A stretch of DNA of 7,076 nucleotides, taken from an uncultured Ignavibacteria bacterium (GTDB lineage Bacteria > Bacteroidota > Ignavibacteria > Kapaibacteriales > UBA961). Positions 1 to 6,361 of the stretch are shown here, one piece after another. The stretch is from assembly GCA_937868245.1 (NCBI GenBank), contig CALMMI010000123.1, positions 1 to 7,076 of the forward strand, read 5' to 3'. Position numbers and translations under genes: made by a program. The notes under the pieces were generated by a model. It was not told the origin of the DNA. It worked only from the letters and a program-made list of their open reading frames with translations, and ran no database searches. Positions within the stretch are counted from its first letter, which is position 1. Each line of letters starts with the position of its first letter.

Positions 1-2858
1 AACCGTACAAAATAAGCACCTTGCCCAATTTCATGATTGATTGAAAGCGGGTCGATATGGTGCCCTGCATCAACATATTCATCTTTGAGCGATGTAAGTA
101 CCTCGCCGAGTATGCTCACAAGATCGATACTTACACTCACTCTGTCCGAAAGTGAATACTCCACATTAAAATTAGTTGTACCATTATCTGTTACATTAGG
201 GTAAACTGATAGCAATTCCGTGCTTTTGGGCAACGGTTCATAAGAAAATCCCGATGAAATATTTTTTTCCTTTGAAACTAACCTTGCTTGAGATATTACA
301 CCGCGTAAGCTGTCTGTAATATCCGATGCGCCGATTGCAAAACCTACCCGAACTGTTTCACCACGGGGAAGAGTCATCGGCCCCCCGCCGATTACCATCG
401 ATACATCGGTAGGGTTTGAAGCTCTTCTGCCAATTCCGCTTGATAACATCCCCCACTTAACAGTATTGTTAAATCCACCGGATATGCTCGACCCTCCGAA
501 ATATACTCCGTCGTTATCAGCTGCATAAAAATTAAGAGGTTGTGCACTAAGGAGAGCCACTGCTACGGAAGGCAGGGTATCTGTTTGGATTCGATATGCG
601 TACCCGAAACCGTCCTGTTCATCCAAACGTATAATATTATTCTGCCCGGAAATACCTATATCCCAGTCAAAATACAACCCGGCGTGAAGAGAAGTAAAAT
701 CTTGTGCGGATGTATTTGTAATATCATACGTAACAAGTACAAAATCCTCATTTTCCTTACCTGCAAATTGATATGCATTCTGCTTTACACTAACGCCTAC
801 TTCGTATGAATCATCATGATCCTTAAACTCACCCTGCCCGTCTTCAAGGGCAACTATACCCGGGATTGTTACCGAAAAAGGTTTGGTAAGAACGAACGAT
901 TTATCCTGTTCCATCGTATTAATGGAGCGAGCCACATTAGAGATACTAAGATCAGATGTAGCAATCATCAAAGAACCTTCAAAAAGCAAATTGGATTTAT
1001 TCTTATAGATAAATCCACTCCCCTGTTTATTCAACGGGTAATCATTAAAGCCGATATTGCCGATACTATTAAATGTAACGGTAATATTATTTGCTGCCAT
1101 AGTTCTGTAGGTTGGATTAACAGTCAGCATGATAATGCCGGAGGAGATTTCTCCGAGTGAATCTTTGAATTGCAACTGAATCGTCATGTTGAAATTTTCA
1201 GGCGCGTCATGAGGAACTGTAAACACAAGAGGAATTGATATTTCACGTTCTTCAAGTGTGGAGAAACTTCCTGCATCAATTGTCTGTGGGGAAAAAACGA
1301 CTCCTATGTTATCCGGGAGCACCGGATTTACGATTAGATTTTTTACAGGAGCTAAAATGTTTTTGAGTGTTAGATGGACTTCAACGTTCTCGTCGATTTC
1401 AAGTAATCCGTTGTTGTTGGCATCAATTACTTGATGTTTGGAAAGGATAACCGAGCGTGTGTTCTTATCGGTGATAGCCCTTAACGCATTAATCCTTCCA
1501 CTGCCTATATATCCTGCAAAACTTGGGTTGAGTGAATCAATATTATCCGATGTAGCCTTAATTTGTTCTTTTATCTGCTCCGGTGTATAATTGGGAAATT
1601 TTTGACGCACCATAGCTGCCACTCCTGCTACACAAGGTGCTGCCATTGATGTACCGCTAAGGCTTTCGTATGAATTATTCGGAGTTGTGGAGTAAATTAA
1701 ATACCCCGGAGCTGAGATATCAACAGAGCGGTCGTAATTGGAGAAATATGCAATAGTATCGTTCTTCTTTGTAGCAGTAACCGAGATTACTCCCGGATAC
1801 GCAGCAGGGAAGAATGTAACTTTTTTGCCGTCATTTCCGGAAGCTGAAACAATTAATGCACCTAAAGATATTGCACTGGAAATAACTTCACGTTCAGATT
1901 CAGCTGAGGTTTGGCTACCCCAACTGCAGCTGATTACTTTTGCACCAACCGAAGCAGCATATAAAATACCGTCGTATCCATTATCAATAGTACCGCTATT
2001 ACTCTTGTCCCGCGCTACTTTTACAGGAAGAATCCGTACATACCGGGCAGTGCCTGCAATCCCAATACTGTTGTTGATAACCGCCCCTGCAATTCCTGCA
2101 CAATGAGTTCCGTGAATGTGTCCGGGGTAGGGATCGTTATCCTGACCCGTTGGGGAGGTGGAGCTTAAAAAATCCCATCCGTGCCAGTCGTCTATAAACC
2201 CGTTGCCGTCATCATCGATATTATTTGTTTGCTTGTCGTTTCCCTTGGAATCTTTCCCGCTTTCACCAGGGTTGATGTAGATGTTCGGAGCAAGGTCTTC
2301 GTGATCATAATCTACACCTGTATCAATAATTGCAAGGAGAATCGGTTTTGTATCTGAAGGGAAGGCGTCCCATGCTTCTGTAGCTTTTATAACTTGTACA
2401 TTATACTGTTCATTGGAGAGAAACCGGGGGTCGTTCGGTTCAAAAACAATGGTATGCTCGGGCATTGGTTCGGCATATTCAACGTTTGGGTTCGAGGCGA
2501 TTTTTTGTGAAAGCAATTCAACATTTATTGCCTGGGAACAATCAAGAACGCAAATTAAAGAAAGGTTTTCTGAAATAGATTGTGATCGTTTATTGAATGA
2601 ATTATTCAATTCATTTTCACGCTTTGCAACTGCCTGCAACGTAGCGTCATTTATATAGCCGTGTGAGTTGTGGCTGCCAAGAAGTGTTCTAAATTCTGAA
2701 ATTTCCCCGTTTCTTTTTTGGGTTAACCATTCTTCTGCTATTTGGGAGTTTTGCTTGAATTTTACAACGATGATACCGGGGCGAATATTTGCAAAACAAG
2801 TAGATATGATGCAGGTGATTGCAATACTCAAAGAAAAAAGTAGTCGAGTGAGTTTCAT
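1..2858 (-). CDS. Secreted subtilisin-like (S8) serine protease with T9SS type A sorting domain; 3' end cut by window edge
   Basis: My minus-strand translation is open from ATG at 2858 to the window edge (952 codons plus two bases). A Sec signal peptide covers residues 1-23 (cleavage likely at CFA/NI). A propeptide-like region runs to about 150. The peptidase S8 domain spans about 170-455 with the full catalytic set: D179 (AIIDTGVDYDH), H249 (HGTHCAG), oxyanion-hole N342 (ASGNDG) and S404 (GTSMAAP). An Asp/Asn-rich loop (NNIDDDGNGFIDD, about 212-224) is a common S8 element and probably binds calcium. Beyond it come a beta-rich segment with an acidic DANNNGLLEIDE motif at 479, and a region with DFVLVTYDITN and GLYFDWDIG (about 705-735). 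A sorting domain begins at YPN, 886-888, and is at GAYFVR at the edge, so probably only some 15-25 residues are missing. It should be exported by Sec, pass the outer membrane by T9SS, and be surface-attached or released. The start is supported by a strong Shine-Dalgarno site. Substrate unknown. Confidence 0.95.
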   Translation of the reverse strand, partial: MKLTRLLFSLSIAITCIISTCFANIRPGIIVVKFKQNSQIAEEWLTQKRNGEISEFRTLLGSHNSHGYINDATLQAVAKRENELNNSFNKRSQSISENLSLICVLDCSQAINVELLSQKIASNPNVEYAEPMPEHTIVFEPNDPRFLSNEQYNVQVIKATEAWDAFPSDTKPILLAIIDTGVDYDHEDLAPNIYINPGESGKDSKGNDKQTNNIDDDGNGFIDDWHGWDFLSSTSPTGQDNDPYPGHIHGTHCAGIAGAVINNSIGIAGTARYVRILPVKVARDKSNSGTIDNGYDGILYAASVGAKVISCSWGSQTSAESEREVISSAISLGALIVSASGNDGKKVTFFPAAYPGVISVTATKKNDTIAYFSNYDRSVDISAPGYLIYSTTPNNSYESLSGTSMAAPCVAGVAAMVRQKFPNYTPEQIKEQIKATSDNIDSLNPSFAGYIGSGRINALRAITDKNTRSVILSKHQVIDANNNGLLEIDENVEVHLTLKNILAPVKNLIVNPVLPDNIGVVFSPQTIDAGSFSTLEEREISIPLVFTVPHDAPENFNMTIQLQFKDSLGEISSGIIMLTVNPTYRTMAANNITVTFNSIGNIGFNDYPLNKQGSGFIYKNKSNLLFEGSLMIATSDLSISNVARSINTMEQDKSFVLTKPFSVTIPGIVALEDGQGEFKDHDDSYEVGVSVKQNAYQFAGKENEDFVLVTYDITNTSAQDFTSLHAGLYFDWDIGISGQNNIIRLDEQDGFGYAYRIQTDTLPSVAVALLSAQPLNFYAADNDGVYFGGSSISGGFNNTVKWGMLSSGIGRRASNPTDVSMVIGGGPMTLPRGETVRVGFAIGASDITDSLRGVISQARLVSKEKNISSGFSYEPLPKSTELLSVYPNVTDNGTTNFNVEYSLSDRVSVSIDLVSILGEVLTSLKDEYVDAGHHIDPLSINHEIGQGAYFVR

Positions 2859-2866
2859 TGCGAAAG

Positions 2867-2872
2867 CTCCTT
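2867..2872 (-). promoter_or_regulatory. Shine-Dalgarno site of the S8 protease gene
   Basis: Read on the minus strand this is AAGGAG, 8 nt before the ATG at 2858. It is the only strong ribosome-binding site in the window; the two other visible gene starts (4235 and 6179) have none. It fixes the protease start, which also begins a good signal peptide. Confidence 0.75.
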
Positions 2873-2889
2873 TTTTGAACTAATTGAAT

Positions 2890-2926
2890 GTTATAAATTT
2901 ATGTACGGAGAATTACCAAAACTATT
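2890..2926 (-). promoter_or_regulatory. Candidate promoter of the S8 protease gene
   Basis: On the minus strand AATAGTTTTG (2926-2917) contains TAGTTTTG, which fits the Bacteroidota -7 consensus TAnnTTTG; no TTG is found at the usual -33 distance. An overlapping alternative is a sigma70-like pair, TTGGTA (2919-2914) and TATAAC (2895-2890), 18 bp apart. Either would give a short leader before the ATG at 2858. The same decamer lies upstream of the PD40/OmpA gene. I cannot choose between the two readings. Confidence 0.35.
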
Positions 2927-2937
2927 GCTCGAAATCT

Positions 2938-2967
2938 AAAAAAATCTCTTGAAATATAATTGAGATT
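2938..2967 (-). terminator. Candidate Rho-independent terminator after the cytochrome b gene
   Basis: On the minus strand AATCTC (2967-2962) can pair with GAGATT (2948-2943) across a 13-nt loop, followed by a run of seven T ending at 2938. It lies about 60 nt past the cytochrome b stop and just before the protease promoter region, a sensible place for a transcription boundary. The stem is short and AT-rich, so it may be weak. Confidence 0.45.
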
Positions 2968-3026
2968 GAGTCCTTGTATATCTACCGGTTAGGTTCAGTA
3001 ATCGCTGTGAACAGTAAACGATGTAT

Positions 3027-4235
3027 TTATCGAAACAATCCTGTAAATCCAAAGCCGGCGGCAATTATCAAAAGCATTGCACCGCTTACCCACATTGCAA
3101 CTCTTTTACGGTTCGAATTTTTCCCTACAAAAGGGAGCAATACCCAAAAAACACACCAAATGAACAGGAAAACTGCTGCTAAATCGGTAGTGAATATTCT
3201 TAAAATCTGAAACTCAGGAAGAAAATACCAACTTGGTCGAAGTGTAGCCACGCCGCTAATTGCTTTACTTAAGTCGGCAGGTAAACGTTCGGAATATTTT
3301 CCAAATGGAACAATGGTTATTGTTAGTATTGAAAGAACAATAAATGTAAGTGTTCCCTTAGAGAAATATAAAACAGTTGAGTGGGAACGGGCATCACCTA
3401 ATTTTTTGGATAACCTGAAAACTGAGCGGAACAGCACAATAATAGCAATCGGGCTAACTAGAATATGCATGATAAATATTCGTGGAAGTGTGGCAGGTTG
3501 CAGAGTTGCACCTCCTCGTAAGACCGCTCCGAATGTTTCCCCGAAAGGAAGATTACTTATTGCACTCAGTACAATTTGCGCTGAAACATACCCAAGAATA
3601 TTCCATGGTAAAATATGACCAAGAAATGCAGAAAACAATGATACTGCAATAATTCCCAATGTTTGAAGCCACACTAATTCCAGAGGTGCGCGGTATCCGC
3701 GTTTGAAGAACAACAGTACAAATCCAATTGCAAGGCATCCAATGAAACAGTGTACACTCAAAATGTGCACCCCCCGAATAACTGCCCCGAAAGGAATTTG
3801 TTGCATAATTCCATACTCAACACTTGCGGTTGCTGCACTTGTTGTAAGAATCTGCCCCTGCTCATCACGCATGATTTGGATGTTTTGGAGTTCTGCAAGA
3901 GGGAATTGGACACTATCTGCTGTTCGCATAGGGAGCAGTAACAGCTCATTAGCAGTACACAGGGTATCGGAGTTAACAACAACCGTTTTGAGTGCGCGCG
4001 CCATTGCCAGGGGAACATCATTCTTAGTGAGAGAACGTGCTGAAGGTTCGTAATTGAATGAGAGGAGAATACCGGAGAGAATCAATACACCTAAAAACAC
4101 ACCTGCAATGCTCAGCAAATCAAACCAGAGAGGAGGTAGCTTAACACCTTTTTCAGAAGGGTACGGTGAATTTCCCAGACGGATTTGCCACCAGAGTTTA
4201 AGAGAACGAAAAGTGTTTTGAAGATCTGACGGCAT
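3027..4235 (-). CDS. Divergent cytochrome b (bc1/b6f family) lacking the n-side heme ligands
   Basis: This 402-residue integral membrane protein resembles full-length cytochrome b (b6 plus subunit IV in one chain). Helix A is at about 36-61, B 150-178, C 187-207, D 250-275, E 295-312, F 345-370 and G 378-400. Family marks are IPFGAVIRGVH (helix B start), RAPLELVW, GHILPWN, GGATLQPATLPR before helix D, and PSWYFLPEFQILR (334-346), the last closest to subunit IV. Cytochromes b normally bind two b hemes through four His in helices B and D. Here H157 and H257, ligands of the p-side heme, are kept. The second positions are G171 (14 after H157) and V272 (15 after H257, the b6 spacing), so the n-side heme should be absent. 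PEWY has become PSWY and the Tyr of GYxLPW is H207. Helices A and B are separated by an enlarged, probably periplasmic, loop (about 65-137). No N-terminal Cys for a b6f-type heme c is seen. No Rieske gene is adjacent. ATG follows the upstream stop by 24 bp without a clear Shine-Dalgarno. Family membership is firm; function is unknown. Confidence 0.9.
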   Translation of the reverse strand: MPSDLQNTFRSLKLWWQIRLGNSPYPSEKGVKLPPLWFDLLSIAGVFLGVLILSGILLSFNYEPSARSLTKNDVPLAMARALKTVVVNSDTLCTANELLLLPMRTADSVQFPLAELQNIQIMRDEQGQILTTSAATASVEYGIMQQIPFGAVIRGVHILSVHCFIGCLAIGFVLLFFKRGYRAPLELVWLQTLGIIAVSLFSAFLGHILPWNILGYVSAQIVLSAISNLPFGETFGAVLRGGATLQPATLPRIFIMHILVSPIAIIVLFRSVFRLSKKLGDARSHSTVLYFSKGTLTFIVLSILTITIVPFGKYSERLPADLSKAISGVATLRPSWYFLPEFQILRIFTTDLAAVFLFIWCVFWVLLPFVGKNSNRKRVAMWVSGAMLLIIAAGFGFTGLFR

Positions 4236-4259
4236 AGGAATTCTATATTGTAAATATAT

Positions 4260-6179
4260 CTACGGTTCTTGCCGTTCAATAACGATGCTTAGATAAAGAG
4301 GAGCAAATTGCGCTATGGAAGACGGTAGGTCCTTCTCTTTTTTAGGAACAACTTTTACCGAAAGATTGAGCCTTGTTGCTCTTATTTTAATCTCTTCTAT
4401 TGCAGAACGGCACAGGGGATTCAATTTACCTGATGCATCTACAAACGGTTGTAGGGTAAATGTAGTAACAGTTCCTGAGCGGGCAATGATCTCGAACAAT
4501 GATGCTGCAATATTAGGTTGAATAATCGGCAGGAGATAATCGCTCGACACTGAAGAATTTGTTTTTGTCTTGATATGCTGCACAGGCAGTACAAGTGTCC
4601 GGATGGAAGAATTACCAAGGGTATCCAGGGCATGAAGTGCAAATTCTAATGAATCAGATGTAGTGAAGGGGCTTAACTCTTTAGTTGGAATCGTGAATTG
4701 CACAGGTAACTTCCTGTCTTTGGATGATGCAATTACTTTGCTGCTTACGAAACAATTCCAAGACTTCATGAGCGCACGCGGGCGTGCGTCCACACCGAGT
4801 TCCAGTTGAGAAGGAGTAATTTTTATTGAGCCTTGGCGTGGTATAAACGGAGATAGTACGTCGGGTGAATCAGGCTGTAAATCAACCCGTGCATATTGTC
4901 CTTTTATACCGGAAACTGCAGTATCAGTAGGTTCGGAAGCATGGATAACCACTCTGGTCTCATTAATATTCCATCTTTCAACAAAGTATTTTTTCACGGA
5001 TTCAGCACGCCGCCCGGCAAGCTCTATTGTTTCAGTCTTTGTGGATTTATCCGCCCAGCCGATTACAGTAAGTGAAGATGATGAGTCCATTTTCATCCGT
5101 GAGCCGATAATATCGAGTGTTCGTGTATAGACTGAATCATCATCTGCTGTAAGTGTGCTTTCGGAAAACTGAGAGGTTCTATCGCTTTTGAACTGCGATT
5201 GTATTTGATCTGAATTACGTGCAAAATACAAAACAGGTATAATCGGAAATATCTTACCGCCCTGTTGCTCTTTTACAATGATATTCGGAACAAGAGTGGA
5301 AAGTGTAATTTCAAGGGTTTGGTTCGGCTCGGATATCGATTTTCTTTGTGCCTGATAAATATCGAGTTTACCTGCTCCGCCTGTTCTGTTCGATGCAAAA
5401 AAGGCGTTTTCATTATCAAAAAGGGTAAAATCCGAATCGTCAAATTCAGAATTTAATTCGGAAAGCGGAATAGGAGGTTGCCATAAACCCGCAATTTTAA
5501 CGGAGAGGAAAATTTCAAATCCGCCTTTGCCGCCCCAGCCATCAGATGCAAAGAACAGGGAGTCTTCCCCAGCAAGAAACGGGGTAATCTCATTTCCTGA
5601 TGAGTTGATTGCATCCCCGATATTCAGCGGTTGTGACCAATTGCCATCGGTTTGTTTTCTGGAAACCCACAAATCCGTTTCACCTATTCCACCTGTCCTG
5701 TCGGATGAAAATATCAAGGTAGAGCCACTGCGGGAAATAGCCGGATGAGCCGCAAAAGATTCATCACGCAACTCCTCTACAGGGGTAGGGGGATTCCAAA
5801 GTGAACCGTTTACTGCAGTGCGGAAAATTGAAAGGTACGACCTCTGCTCGCCAAGCCGGAACATGGAAAAATATGCTTCGCCGTTTGAGGAAATCGTAAG
5901 GTAGGATTGGTTGCCCCGTTTTGCATTAAGCACATCATTCAGTGCAGCGGGTGTAGAGAACGAAGATCGTGAATTTTGCGAAGCAATGTAAAACACGGAA
6001 CGTCCTGACCGTTCGGAGTTGAAATAGAGTAATTGTTGAATTGGATTCCAAACAGGAGCGAACTCATCGGAAGCAGTGTTTAATTCTTGGCAGTTCCGCA
6101 GATTCCCCCAAAGTTCCTGGGAGGAAAGTACAGACGGAAACATAGCAAGCAATAAAAAAACTGTTAAGTATCGTATCAT
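4260..6179 (-). CDS. PD40-repeat, OmpA-family envelope protein
   Basis: The 639-residue product starts with a Sec signal peptide (1 to about 20). Next come PD40/beta-propeller-type repeats at about 38-66, 140-172, 196-224 and 246-275, with hallmark strings such as LIFSSDRTGGIGETDLW, LFFASDGWGGKGGFEIF and AFFASNRTGGAGKLDIY. An OmpA-like domain follows at about 314-433: VLYFARNSDQI, then GWAD and LAGRRAESVKKYF. D377 and R391 match the Asp and Arg that hold diaminopimelate in OmpA domains, so peptidoglycan binding is plausible. The last 200 residues are not a standard domain; 547-612 looks like a worn second OmpA-like unit. It is probably a periplasmic or outer-membrane-associated scaffold. Related PD40-OmpA proteins occur in T9SS and gliding machinery, but this cannot be assigned as PorE or similar. 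Its stop is 24 bp before, and in frame with, the cytochrome b start, suggesting one operon. The ATG at 6179 has no clear Shine-Dalgarno. Confidence 0.9.
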   Translation of the reverse strand: MIRYLTVFLLLAMFPSVLSSQELWGNLRNCQELNTASDEFAPVWNPIQQLLYFNSERSGRSVFYIASQNSRSSFSTPAALNDVLNAKRGNQSYLTISSNGEAYFSMFRLGEQRSYLSIFRTAVNGSLWNPPTPVEELRDESFAAHPAISRSGSTLIFSSDRTGGIGETDLWVSRKQTDGNWSQPLNIGDAINSSGNEITPFLAGEDSLFFASDGWGGKGGFEIFLSVKIAGLWQPPIPLSELNSEFDDSDFTLFDNENAFFASNRTGGAGKLDIYQAQRKSISEPNQTLEITLSTLVPNIIVKEQQGGKIFPIIPVLYFARNSDQIQSQFKSDRTSQFSESTLTADDDSVYTRTLDIIGSRMKMDSSSSLTVIGWADKSTKTETIELAGRRAESVKKYFVERWNINETRVVIHASEPTDTAVSGIKGQYARVDLQPDSPDVLSPFIPRQGSIKITPSQLELGVDARPRALMKSWNCFVSSKVIASSKDRKLPVQFTIPTKELSPFTTSDSLEFALHALDTLGNSSIRTLVLPVQHIKTKTNSSVSSDYLLPIIQPNIAASLFEIIARSGTVTTFTLQPFVDASGKLNPLCRSAIEEIKIRATRLNLSVKVVPKKEKDLPSSIAQFAPLYLSIVIERQEP

Positions 6180-6361
6180 TGAATTTCGGGTAATTTCTTC
6201 GCCTGATGTTATTGCTTTCTAAACTCTACGTTATACAATTGGCAATTTATGCTTTTATTATCACTATTTCAAAACTATTCACAGGAACATTTATTGTTTG
6301 GGGGTTTTAGTATCAAAATTGTAAATCTAAATTAAAGGAAATAGTATTCCGAAATATCTGT
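6180..6361. other. Intergenic region between the T9SS cargo gene and the PD40/OmpA gene
   Basis: AT-rich, 182 bp, with no open frame worth calling on either strand and no RNA gene seen. It holds the candidate promoter decamer described separately and a TATAAC (minus strand) about 50 bp before the ATG at 6179. No convincing terminator follows the stop at 6362, so read-through from the cargo gene into the next unit is possible. Confidence 0.6.
6270..6279 (-). promoter_or_regulatory. Candidate Bacteroidota-type -7 promoter element for the PD40/OmpA-cytochrome b pair
   Basis: On the minus strand this reads AATAGTTTTG, containing TAGTTTTG (TAnnTTTG consensus), 90 nt before the ATG at 6179. The identical decamer occurs 58 nt before the protease ATG. 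No TTG is found at the usual -33 distance, so the call rests on the -7 match and the recurrence in two intergenic regions. Confidence 0.35.

Noticed and set aside
540..1160. Plus-strand open frames of 89 and 114 codons opposite the protease gene
   Set aside because: They lie antisense to a clear S8 protease frame, encode no recognisable motif and have no ribosome site.
1738..2883. Plus-strand open frames of 71-122 codons opposite the protease catalytic domain and signal peptide
   Set aside because: Antisense shadows of the conserved S8 coding frame; products show no family resemblance.
3748..3750. H162 of the cytochrome b as a replacement second heme ligand in helix B
   Set aside because: It is five residues after H157, not 14, so it lies on a different face and level of the helix and cannot substitute for the n-side ligand at 171.
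3313..4053. Plus-strand and alternate minus-strand open frames across the cytochrome b gene
   Set aside because: The 402-codon frame carries all cytochrome b motifs; the others are overlaps without motifs.
4260..4262. Stop-codon read-through making a PD40/OmpA-cytochrome b fusion
   Set aside because: The genes are in frame, but TAG read-through has no supporting signal here, and a fusion would not be needed to explain tight operon spacing.
4236..4290. Promoter for the cytochrome b gene alone (TTGAAC with TACAAT, minus strand)
   Set aside because: The spacing of 21 bp is wrong for sigma70 and the -10 is almost on the ATG; co-transcription with the upstream gene is simpler.
6337..6350. Small hairpin (GGAA/TTCC) after the cargo gene stop as a terminator
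   Set aside because: Only four base pairs and no clean T run; too weak to call.
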